Source of the DNA: Kingdonia uniflora
Taxonomy: Eukaryota > Streptophyta > Magnoliopsida > Ranunculales > Circaeasteraceae
Assembly: GCA_014058105.1 (NCBI GenBank)
Contig: JACGCM010001798.1
Span: forward strand, 186,001 to 250,000
Direction: 5' to 3'
DNA: 64,000 bases
The translations under genes were made by a program, and so were the position numbers. This document shows positions 54,630 through 64,000 of this stretch, in pieces. The number at the start of each line of letters is the position of its first letter. Position 1 is the first letter of the stretch. The notes under the pieces were generated by a model. The model was not told the origin of the DNA and searched no databases. It saw only the letters and a list, made by a program, of their open reading frames with translations.

Positions 54630-56297
54630 CTGTAATGCAAAAGAGATATCGTAATGAGATACAAAACATATCAATTGCATGGAAGACAAATCATAGTATT
54701 AAGAATAAAGCTAAAAATGATTTCGAATCATATTAAAGGTGAACCCCGTTCATATTCTAAAATACATGAAATTCCTCGAAAAGAATCAAATCCCAAATTA
54801 TACCCTGTAAAATGACGATCGGAATCTTAGTGTACAGTGAAATAGAATCCTAGTCAGGAGTGTTATTTAAAACTGTAAGATGTGTGTGCCCCGTAGTCAG
54901 AGAACTAGGGTGTTCTAAGCCCTCTAGTTCAATAAAAGGTTATATATTCTAGCCAAATGACCCTATTTGCTACGAATATGAGGGATATTAAATGTTGAGC
55001 TGAAGAGTGGTTCTATCCCGAAGTCAGCTGGGTTCACAAGATAGGTTGATTAGGCCTATCTTTAAACTAACAGTCTAAGGTATTATAGGTTGCTATTAAT
55101 GCTTATATACCTCTAAATGTTATGCTTGTAACATCTTATTGCACCTAGATACAAAAAATTGGTTCCTCATACACCAAGTTTTTAAAAATAAGACTAAGTC
55201 AATTCCCAATTGAGCTCTAGTTATTTGTCCTAGACAATTAACTATGATTTAGATATGACTCACAGTCGTATGCTAAATTAGTCTTGGTTTCGTACTATCA
55301 GTGATCCCCGATCATGATAATTAGTATATTAGGGGCATACCAATAATATCCTATTAGCTATCGTAAAGATACTTAAATAGGAATTACACAAAGTATTTAT
55401 ATCACATATAAGTGAGCCAAAGCTTCTATACGAGGCACCTATTCCCAAAAAAAATTAAAAAAATATTTTTTATAAAATAAATAAAAATAAAAAAGGGTCC
55501 CCCACGGGGTAGGTCCAGTCAATAGAAATTTTTTAAAAAATTGGGCTCAATTTGACCAAAACTAGGGCAATTTAAAGTCGTTTTAGTGTCTGGACCAGTT
55601 CTGAACTGGTCTGATTCGGTCTGGGTCAAAGCCTGGACCGGGTTGACATGGTCTGAACCAGTTTGACTCGGTCACACGTGCCCCGCACATACACCACACA
55701 TGTCACACACGCACACGTGTCACACACGTACACAGATCCGGTAAAGGCAAAGAATATTCCGTTCACCGGGAAGAATATTCCAGCAACCGTCCGGCAAAAA
55801 ATTTCCGACCATGGCGTGTGTCACAACTGATGTCACTATAGATAAGGATGACGTCATAAATAATATTAAAAAAAATTGATGACGTCAACGACCAAAAAAT
55901 GCCGTTTTTGGCCGTGAAACTGTCTAGCTTCAACGAGCTATTCCCGGCAATTGGGGAAACTTCCAGAGACGTGTCATATATTTTTGGAAAGCTCTCGGAG
56001 TAGGCTATCCAACCGAATTGGTCTTGCCTCCATCCAATCTCCACAGTGAAAGATATACTCGTTTGAAAATTGCCCTTTAACAAGGGTAAAAAATACTAAA
56101 AACCCTAGTTCTAATCCAAAAAAATAAGGAAAAAATAGGTTTTCGAAACATCATGATCTATGATATATTATAGATCTGAATATAATTATAAAAAAACGTA
56201 AAATACCTCTTCTCCTGATCGCTTTGTTTCCGTGAAATCTTTGATTTAGACAGAAAGATATGTTCTTCTCGTTCCTAGAGCTTGCGTGTTGATAACG
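54630..56297 (-). other. Leader of element G
   Basis: 1.67 kb untranslated. Near 55676-55735 it contains a few ACACGTG/CACACACG words, fewer than the expanded array in F. The PBS-like CGTTATCAACACGC follows the 5' LTR. Confidence 0.65.
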
Positions 56298-56554
56298 TGT
56301 TGGGATATGATCAATCTAGAACAGAACTATAGTAAAGCATGAACAGGAGAGAATGAGAGAAAGTGATTTATTGAATATCATAACTGTGTTCTTTGTACAT
56401 AGTATAGTGATATATATAGGTAACCTAAAGGGATTCCTTATTCTACTCTAACTCTTCCCATAACCATATTGGGCTTATGGGTTTCCTAGGAGTCTGTATA
56501 GGACACCCTAACCCTATTGGGTTCCTAACTTGGGCTTGGACCCAACTTCTAACA
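56298..56554 (-). repeat. 5' LTR of element G
   Basis: 257 bp, on the minus strand TGTTAGAAGTTGGGTCC...CCCAACA. Confidence 0.92.
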
Positions 56555-56599
56555 GGATAGTAGTTAATTTGTAGTATTTTTCTCCGTTACAAGAAAAAA

Positions 56600-59500
56600 T
56601 GTTTAGGATTTGGCATGACCATTTCGGATATCCTGGACAACGAATAATGAGGAAAATTATTAATAGTTATCTTTGGACATTCACTCACGGGAGAGAAGCT
56701 CCAAGTTTTGCAAGATTGCTCGTGTAACGCATGTTCTCAAGGAAAGCTTATAGTCCAACCTAGTAAGGCCAAGGTGGAGTTGGAGTCTCCAGTCTTTCTC
56801 CAATGTATCCATGGAGACATATGTAGACTTATCCATCCACATAGTGGTCCGCTTAAATACTATATGGTTTTAATTGACGCATCTACGAGATGGTCAAACG
56901 TTTGCATATTGTCATCTAGGAATATGGTGTTTCCACGGTTGCTTGCACAGATTATCCGATTGCGGGCTCATTTCCCGGATCACCCGATCAAATCTGTAGG
57001 ATTTGATGGCGCTGACGAATTTACCTCAAAGGCCTTTGTTGATTATTGTACAGCTAATGAGATATATACATCCAGTACCCCATATACATACCCATAATGG
57101 GATGACGGAGAATCTAATCAAGCGATTGTAGTTAATCGCTCGGCCACTGTTATTACGATCTCAGTTTTTGGCCACTGTGTGGGGCCATGCAATTTTTCAT
57201 GTTGCCGCCCTGATTAGAATTTGTTCAACAGCAAATAATCAATATTCCTCATTGCAACTAGTAACTGGGTCGAAGCCCGGTATCGCCCATCTACAAACAT
57301 TTGGATGTTCCGTACATGTGCCAATTGTACCACCATAACGTACGAAGATGAGACCCCAACGTCAACTCGGTATCTATGTGGGTTACAATTCACCATCTAT
57401 CATTCGATATTTAGAACCTACTACCGGCGATATATTTACTGCGAGATTTACAAATTCTCATTTTGATGAGACGTTTTTCCCAATATTGAGGGGAGATATG
57501 ACAGTCAATATTGAGGAAGTTTCCAAGATTAGTTGGAAAACACCATCGTTGTTTTATCTAGACCCCTAACCAATCACGGTGACAAAGAAGTGCAACTGAT
57601 TCTATACTTACAACAAATCGTTAATGAATTACCAGATGCATTCAATGATGTTGCTAAAGTAACCAATGCGCATGTACCTGCAAGTAATGCACCTGCACAA
57701 CTAGATGTTCAGGAAGCTGGGTCGCTGATCTGGGGGATAAGAAACAACATACAGGAAAAGAAAAAACTAATGGTGTAGTCGGTTCATCAGGGTTATAACC
57801 TCTCATTGACAAGGCTATAATAGCTACGTGTCCACGTGAATCATTAGGAAACAAGCTCGGCACGGCACATGATAGTCGAAAGATCTCAATTAACTTTGTT
57901 TTCAATAATACCACGTGGGATCGTTCAGAAGTTGTAGTCGACAAAGTATCCACTTTCGTTGGATAATGATCCAAAACCACTCACTGTAGACGAATGCAGA
58001 AGTCATACAGATTGGCCAGAGTGGGAGACTGTAATCAATGCAGAGCTCAACTCACTTGCTTAACGCGAAGTGTTTGGACCAATAGTCCATAGGCAAGATG
58101 CTATCAAGTCTGTCGGTTATAAATGGGTATTCGTACAGAAACATAATGAACTGGGAAATATAGTAAGGTACAAGGCAAGACTAGTTGCCCAGGGTTTTTT
58201 TTAAAGACCTGACATCGATTACGATGAAACCTACTCTCCAGTCATGGATGCTATAACGTTCCATTACTTAATCAGTCAGTCAGTCATTGAGAACGAGCTT
58301 GACATGCTTCTTATGGATGTAATTACTGCATATCTATATGGGAAATTAGATATAGAGATCTACATGAAGCTACCAGAAGGGTTTAAGCTTCCGGAAGTGA
58401 TAATGCCTAACATACGGGGTGCCTGTGTAATAAAATTGGATAAGTCATTGTATGGTCTGAAATAATCAGGGATCATGTGGTACAGCAGGCTGACTGAATA
58501 TTTAAAAGCCAAGGGCTTTGCAAATAGCCTTGTTTCCCCATACATTTTCATCAAGAAAATAAATGTTGGCTTCGTCATCATTGAAGTATAAGTAGACGAT
58601 TTGAATATCATTAGAACTACGGGGAAGATCGCGAAAGCCGCCGAATACCTTAGGAAAGAATTTGAAATAAAAGACCTTGGGAAGACCAAATTTTGTCTCG
58701 GTTTGCAGATCGAACATCTTGATCGCGGCATAATCGTACATCAGGTGACATATACCGAAAGGATCATAAAATGTTTCGGTATGGATATGGTACACAATGC
58801 CAAGATGCCTATGCTTGTCCGTTCATTGAATGTGAACAAGGACATCTATCGCCCTTCATACGAGGGGGAAAAACTCCTAGGGCCTTGGGTACCATATCTA
58901 GGAGCTATCGGAGCTTTGTTATACTTAGCAAGGAGTACTCGACCCGACATCTCATTCGCAGAGAACTGTTTGGCTCGCCATAGTTCTGCACCTACCCAAA
59001 GACACTGAAATGGATCAAACAAATTCTGAGGTATCTCATCGGCACGAAAGACTGGGGTCTGTTCTATCCAAAAAATTGTAAAAGAGAAATTATAGGATGC
59101 GCTGATGAAGGATACTTATTAGATCCACATAAAGGCCGATCACAATCGGGTTATGTGTTATTGTATGGAGATACGATGATTTCATAGAGATCTGTGAAGC
59201 AGGCGATGGTTGCTACATCCTCGAACCACGTGGTGATTCTTGCATTTCATGAAACTAGCAGAGAATGTTTTTGGTTGTGTTTCATGATTAATCATATCAA
59301 CGAAAGTTGCGATTTAAGTTTTATCCAAAATAAACCGACGACTCTGTATGAAGTCAACACAGCTTGCATCATTCATGTCAAAGGCAGATTTATTAAAGGT
59401 GACATAATGAATCACATTTCACCCAAATTCTTTCATATACACGAGTTGCAGAAGACGAAGGAGATTGGCGTCGTTCAAGTCCGTTTAGAAGATAGCTTAG

Positions 59501-59607
59501 CTGACCTATTCACGAAGGCTCTTGCACATCCTACATTCAAGAGACTGGTACACGGAATCAACATGCAAAGTTTACATGATTTATTATCTCAGGGAGATCG
59601 ATGTTAG
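56600..59607 (+). pseudogene. Element F pol: integrase, RT, RNase H (broken)
   Basis: Starts with pre-integrase FRIWHDHFGYPGQRIMRK. Integrase pieces at 56708-57097, linker at 57348-57778. RT at 58244-58465 (DMLLMDVITAYLYGK, LDKSLYGLK), then an altered catalytic site VXVDDLNII near 58590, and 58601-59008 (EIKDLGKTKFCLGLQIEHLD, RPDISFAENCLARHS). RNase H at 59194-59607 (LYEVNTACI, EDSLADLFTKAL). Many stops. The piece missing from G is present here, which defines the deletion in G. Confidence 0.87.
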
Positions 59608-59852
59608 AAGGAGTAATCTCGTCCTGACGTGGACAATTGCATATTGTACACTTTTTCCTGATAGTACAATTTTTATCCTACAAGGTTTTACTAACTATAG
59701 GCTTTGATGAGGCAGCGTATACGCGTCCACAACCCATACAGGGCATAAGATTGTACTATTTCCTTGCAGAACTTTGTTTGCCCAATGTGGTTTTGGTAGG
59801 CAGAGGTTTTGACGAGGCAAGTCATCCTGATATGGAACACCCCAATAGAGAG

Positions 59853-60034
59853 TGTTAGGAGTTGGGTCCGGGCCAAGGTGGGAACCCAACTGGGTTGGGG
59901 TGTCCTACTAGGCTCCTAACAAAGCCCATATAAATTAGGGTTTATGGGGAGAATTTTAGAGATAGTATTTAACACTTTTAAGGGTTCAGTAAGTGTAACA
60001 CATAACAACCTATCAATAATAAGCTCTATATTCT
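59853..60034 (+). repeat. 3' LTR of element F, left part
   Basis: TGTTAGGAGTTGGGTCC..., colinear with the 5' LTR to AAGCTCTATATTCT. The last 17 bases are displaced to 62203-62219. Confidence 0.82.
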
Positions 60035-61398
60035 TCTCTCATATTATTTGTGTATGATTGTCTAATAGTAGAATAGTCTATATATTATCCAAGAAGGGTG
60101 TTTTTCGTATAGACAAGTTCGCCCACAAGATAAAGACAAAGAGGGGCTGAGATTTAATGATAGGGCGAGATGGATAGACCATATTTTTTTTACCTATTAG
60201 AAGAGAAAGGGTATTTTAGACAAAATACATTAAAAGGGTAGTTTAGCCTATAGCCCTCAAGAGTCTCTATCTCACGTCTCTCTCTCTCTCCCTTTCCTTC
60301 ATGCCATCTATCCAACTCATAACTATCTATCTCTTTGCCAACAATTTGAAGGTATAATCCCCTGTACTTGGGGTTTTGATTTAAACTCAACAATTTTAAG
60401 GTATGGTCTCAACTTCTCTTCCTTATACTTTGATTTTGGTCTCTCTCTATCTTACTGTTTTATGAGTTTCTAAATTGTACATGGGTTTCTGAGTTTTTGA
60501 TTTGAAGGTATTCTCAGTTTCTGAATTTTGGGGTTTATTAGCATTAAAAAAATGAATCAAAATTGGGGCTTTTGAGTTTCTGAATTTTTTAGTTTATGAG
60601 TTTATGAATTGGGGTTTATATTAGCTTTAAAAAAATGGATCAAAAAATATAATGGTGTATGTAATGGTATGTATGTAAAACACTCATGAATTAAATGGTG
60701 TAGGTAATGGTGTATGTAATCAGAGAATATATAATGATGTAAATCTCTCATGAATGTATGTATGTAAAACATTTTGGTGTGAGAATTTATATATATGCTA
60801 AACTCTTTGGTGTGAGAATCTATAGTAATATGTATTGCATGTTCAATTGAGGTCTTTGGTATGAAGATCCACGACTCTATGCTCTACACGACCAAAGATG
60901 GGAATACTTCTATGAGTTCCGCTATAGTCGGTGTAGTTTTTTTTTAAACCACAACATCAGGTATGCGTTTTGGGCCTCCAGTAGGCTATCTGAAGGTCCT
61001 CTCATCTCTCTTATGATGGTCTAAGAGTGGGCATATCTGTTTGTTTGTTTTTTTTACACTCAGAGACTATTGATGCTTGGAGTTTAAAATGCAAAAGGAC
61101 CATCAGTACGCTATGGTTGCTTGGTCTGGCTGCTTGGCCGCTCAACGCTTCTGTCTCTAGGGAATATTGTATTTATCCAAATAAGAAGCACAGTGATATA
61201 TATATATATTGTAAATTTACAAGATATCGATATTATATCGTACAATATATTGGTTAAGATATACATAGTATCAATCTGCTTTGGAAATAATTGACAAATA
61301 TATTGTTTTGGACATATCTACTATTGATTACAAAGTTTGTATTTCTTTCAAGTAGTTATTTGAGCAGTTTGGTAGTAACGTGTGTCACAGGCTTTTTT

Positions 61399-61600
61399 TT
61401 TATCCAAGGCGGTAAAGCGGATTTAAAGACTGCAGCAAAGATGGTCCTTCATACTTTCACAAACGACGATACCAGTAATGGTGAACTCAAAAGAAGTAAA
61501 AGAGAGGAGGCTTGGTTCTTTAAAAAATTAGCATCAAGCGTTCATTACGAAAGTGGTTTTATGTTTGCTAAGGCAGTGGAAAATGTTTTTTTTTTTTTTT
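61399..61600 (+). pseudogene. Possible captured gene fragment (NUG2-like?)
   Basis: Open frame with GGKADLKTAAKMVLH, which recalls a C-terminal motif of nucleolar GTPase NUG2 (GGKADL-TAAKM-LHDW). The following residues (NDDTSNGELKRSKREEAWFF) do not fit that family. A gene piece picked up by the surrounding element would explain it. Low confidence. Confidence 0.25.
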
Positions 61601-61949
61601 GGTAGACAAATATTTTAAGTATAACAAACAGTCTTAAGATATATCATCATACAAGTATACAATGTGTGGTGGATGATTCTTTAAAGTGGTTTTTTCTAAC
61701 ATGATAATCTACAACTGTAGCTTTAAATTAGCATTTGAGCATCATTTTTCTTTATTAATTACTGTACACTTTGTTTCTTTTTCATACTTACTCTATAATT
61801 CATTTGGCTAATGGGAATTCTCAAATGGTGGTTGGGGTTTTAATTTATGTCATCAAAAAGTGGTGGTGTTGGTGATCCATCATAGAACACAATATTTTAT
61901 TTCTTCTTCAAATTGTAGTGTCGATGGCATGTGTTTGATAATATGGATA

Positions 61950-61962
61950 GCGCCGAAGGCGC
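61950..61962. repeat. Hairpin GCGCCGAAGGCGC, copy 1
   Basis: Five-base-pair perfect stem around GAA. Confidence 0.8.
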
Positions 61963-62149
61963 ATCGGCGCATTCAGCTTGTGGCATAGTTCTTCGGCCTT
62001 TTGCATTTTGATTTTGTGACGTCATTGGGGTACTTGATTTAATCTTTATACTCTATAAATCATTTTCCATGTTGCTTACAAACATTGTGACGTATCAACA
62101 CGTGGGATGAGGGGAGTGTCGAAGGCACGTTGATGAGAGCAATTATGTA

Positions 62150-62162
62150 GCGCCGAAGGCGC
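62150..62162. repeat. Hairpin GCGCCGAAGGCGC, copy 2
   Basis: Same word exactly 200 bp after copy 1. A related GTGTCGAAGGCAC lies at about 62116-62128. Confidence 0.8.
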
Positions 62163-62202
62163 GTGGACGTTGTTCATCGTGACGAGCCACAGGTATTACT
62201 AG

Positions 62203-62219
62203 TTTATTATTATCCAACA
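62203..62219 (+). repeat. 3' LTR of element F, displaced terminal 17 bp
   Basis: TTTATTATTATCCAACA matches the end of the 5' LTR (ATTTATTATCCAACA) and is followed by the TSD CATTA. Confidence 0.65.
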
Positions 62220-62285
62220 CATTATACCTCTAAATATTTAAAAACAAGTATGCCCCAAAATAAAAACAAATCTAAAAGCTCACAT

Positions 62286-62488
62286 TGTAGAAACTAATAC
62301 AAAGAATAAGAGATTCGGGAAGGACTAACTTTATTATTTTTGATTATTACAATGGAAAAAGACCTTCTCTATATAGTTACAATTACTTAGGCGTTAAGTA
62401 AGAATATCCTATATTTAGAGAATTCTATATTTAGTATATATCCTATATTAGGTATATTTTATATTCAACATATATTCAATATTCAACA
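62286..62488 (-). repeat. 3' LTR of element H
   Basis: 203 bp, on the minus strand TGTTGAATATTG...GTTTCTACA, rich in repeated AATATAGGATAT words. The polypurine tract GAGGGGGG (plus-strand complement CCCCCCTC, 62489-62496) abuts it. Confidence 0.85.
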
Positions 62489-62529
62489 CCCCCCTCAAGA
62501 TGGAGCATAGATGTCAATCATGCCCAGCT

Positions 62530-63998
62530 TGTCAATCATGTCGTTAAATATTCGTTTACAAACTCCTTTCGTAAGAATATCTGCAAGTTGATCTTCCTAC
62601 TTCACGAATGGAAAAGATATACACCCTTTGTCAATATTTTCCCTGATAAAGAACCGATCTACTTCAACATGTTTCATACGGTCATGTTGAATTGGATTGT
62701 GTGCAATCATAATCGCTGTTTTATTATCACAGTGTAGATCCATTGCTTTCATGAGTTTAAATCCAAGATCCTTCTTAGCTCTAAATGTCACCAAATTCCC
62801 ACATACAAACGTAAAATTGTCCGAGGTTAACCTCTTGTTCATCATATCTCCTGCCCAATCTGCATCGGTGTATCCCATTACTTCCATATCACCACCTTTC
62901 CGGAATAAGATACATTTTCCCAGAGATTTCTTCAAGTACCTTAGTATTTGAAAGACCGCCTTCATATGTTCTTCACTTGGATTATGCATGAATTGACTTA
63001 CGACGCTAATAGTATATGCAATATCCGATCTAGTATGGGAAAGATAAATTAGTCTTCCCACTAAGCGTTGGTACCTTCCTTTCTCACATGGAACTTGGTC
63101 GGAAAACATTCTCAATGATGATTCGCTTCAATCGGTGTATCTACCGGTTTGCAATCAAGCATCCCAGTTTCTGCAAGAAGGTCTAATATATACTTTCGTT
63201 GAGACATGAAAATACATTGACTTGATATTGCAACTTTAATGCCTAAGAAGTATTTTAACTGTCCCAAATCCTTCATCTCAAATTCCCGTGACAAATAATT
63301 CTTCAGTGCCTTTATTTCTACTGAGCCATTTCCAGTAATAACCATATCATCAACATAAACAATAAGAGCGGTAAACTTTCCTGACTTCCGTTTATAAATA
63401 AGGTGTGATCAGAATTACTTTGTTTATATCCAAATGCCTTCATGTTCTTCGAAAAACGTCCAAACCAAGCTCGTGGCGACTGTTTTAACCCATACAATGC
63501 ATTCTTTAATTTGTATATTTTTCCTCCTTCAGAATTCGCGACTCCAGGTGGTAACTCCATGTATACTTCTTCTTTTAAGTCTCAATTGAGAAATGTATTC
63601 TTCACTTCAAACTGTTGTAATGACCAACCTTGATTGGCTGCAAGAGAAATGAGTACACGAATAGTGTTTATCTTTGCCACTGGGGCGAAGGTCTCCTCCT
63701 AATCCACACCATACATCTGCATATACCCTTTGCCAACTAGTCTGGCTTTATACCTATCAATACTTCCATTTGAATTCATCTTTACAGTAAAGATCCAACG
63801 ACACCCAACAATACGATATCTGTGGGGTTTATCAACAAGTTCCCAAGTGGAATTCTTCTGTAATGCATTCATCTCTTCATTCATGGCTTTCTTCCATCGT
63901 GGATCTGATAGTGCTTCCTGCAAATTACTAGGAATAGATACAGAGGATAATTGATTCATAGTGCATGTAAACGACTTAGCTAACCTATGGGTGGACAC
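62530..63998 (-). pseudogene. Element H RT-RNase H (broken)
   Basis: RT: ALQKNSTWELVDKPHRYRIV, KARLVGKGY, LKNALYGLKQSPRAWFGRF. A frameshift near the catalytic site (DDMVITGNGS resumes at 63345) and FEMKDLGQLKYFLGIKV follow. RNase H at 63115-62597 (YTDADWAGDMMNKR, LHCDNKTAIMIAHNPIQHD) lacks the S-A-E-A-E segment (NLVTFRAKKDLGFKL jumps ahead), so its active site is incomplete. Stops near 63700 and at 62597. Confidence 0.88.
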
Positions 63999-64000
63999 AT

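Larger units (their letters stand above)
49730..56554 (-). mobile_element. Copia LTR retrotransposon G, inserted in F
   Basis: 6,825 bp, TSD GGATA (49725-49729 and 56555-56559). LTRs at 49730-49978 and 56298-56554. Same family as F (gag, pol and LTR start TGTTAG-AGTTGGGTCC), inserted in the opposite orientation between gag and pol of F. Gag, protease, integrase and the start of RT are in one reading frame apart from stops. The RT catalytic region is deleted. Confidence 0.93.
60035..62202 (+). mobile_element. Helitron-like insertion in the 3' LTR of F
   Basis: 2,168 bp separating the two parts of the F LTR. It starts TCTCTCATATT, ends TATTACTAG followed by T, has no terminal inverted repeats and no obvious target duplication. 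It contains hairpin-forming GCGCCGAAGGCGC words near its 3' end. These are Helitron hallmarks (TC...CTAG, 3' hairpins), but the distance from hairpin to CTAG (about 37 bp) is longer than usual and the insertion site is T/T instead of A/T, so the class is tentative. Non-autonomous: no Rep/helicase. Confidence 0.42.
46476..62219 (+). mobile_element. Copia LTR retrotransposon F (host of G and a Helitron-like insert)
   Basis: TSD CATTA at 46471-46475 and 62220-62224. It starts TGTTTATGTTAGGAG (six extra bases compared with the other LTRs of the family) and ends ATCCAACA. Its 3' LTR begins at 59853, is interrupted at about 60034, and its last 17 bases reappear at 62203-62219. Net of element G and the ~2.17-kb insert it is about 6.7 kb, close to the length of G. 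Gag and pol are on the plus strand and heavily mutated; no protease was found. Confidence 0.8.
62286..64000 (-). mobile_element. Copia LTR retrotransposon H, 3' part
   Basis: 3' LTR at 62286-62488 and pol on the minus strand; the element runs beyond the window end, so its 5' half is unseen. RE1-like Copia motifs. Confidence 0.9.

Noticed and set aside
46476..60034. Reading F as ending at about 60090 with a degraded LTR end
   Set aside because: No TSD is found there, whereas reading across to 62219 gives an exact CATTA duplication and the expected LTR ending CCAACA.

Overview
The window is nuclear DNA of a flowering plant, almost certainly a eudicot. It has intron-rich genes with GT-AG splice sites, U1-type zinc fingers, an HVA22 (TB2/DP1) family and a plant-type MFS transporter, all embedded in nested LTR retrotransposons of the Copia and Gypsy superfamilies and a hAT DNA transposon. 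There is nothing bacterial: no operons, rRNA or CRISPR. The species cannot be named from the sequence.

Layout. (1) 923-9180: remains of a PHD-finger/Myb-like gene cut in two by Copia element A (1820-8425, TSD ATACC), which itself carries an antisense solo LTR (4968-5981). (2) 9623-9955: an RNase H-like domain fragment. (3) 10459-30145, minus strand: a three-exon MFS transporter gene whose frame is intact (513 aa) although its first intron is 17,750 bp. That intron holds Copia element C (12689-29577, TSD GGTAT). C contains a deleted Gypsy-like element B inside its 5' LTR (13032-16216, TSD GGTTG) and a 5'-truncated Gypsy element D in its pol (18696-27621). D in turn holds a hAT transposon E (20318-24374, 8-bp TSD TCTGGAGC).

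(4) 31165-46158: two divergently oriented genes that share an intergenic region of about 1.3 kb. The minus-strand gene joins a shortened HVA22 domain to one U1 zinc finger and an RNase H-like domain in a single open frame of 378 aa. The plus-strand gene has 12 exons and an open frame of 956 aa. It joins a full HVA22 membrane domain to an array of eight zinc-finger modules (four canonical, four decayed), built by repeated duplication of symmetric phase-0 exons. This pair is the most original content of the window.

(5) 46476-62219: Copia element F (TSD CATTA). It was invaded by an opposite-strand sister copy G (49730-56554, TSD GGATA) and, in its 3' LTR, by a ~2.2-kb segment with Helitron-like features. 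(6) 62286-64000: the 3' part of another minus-strand Copia element H, running off the end of the window.

The three host genes (MFS and the two HVA22-like genes) look intact by splice phase and frame. Every transposable element with recognisable coding sequence shows stops, frameshifts or deletions. Gene functions come from domain recognition. Element boundaries come from matching LTR ends and target-site duplications read by eye.
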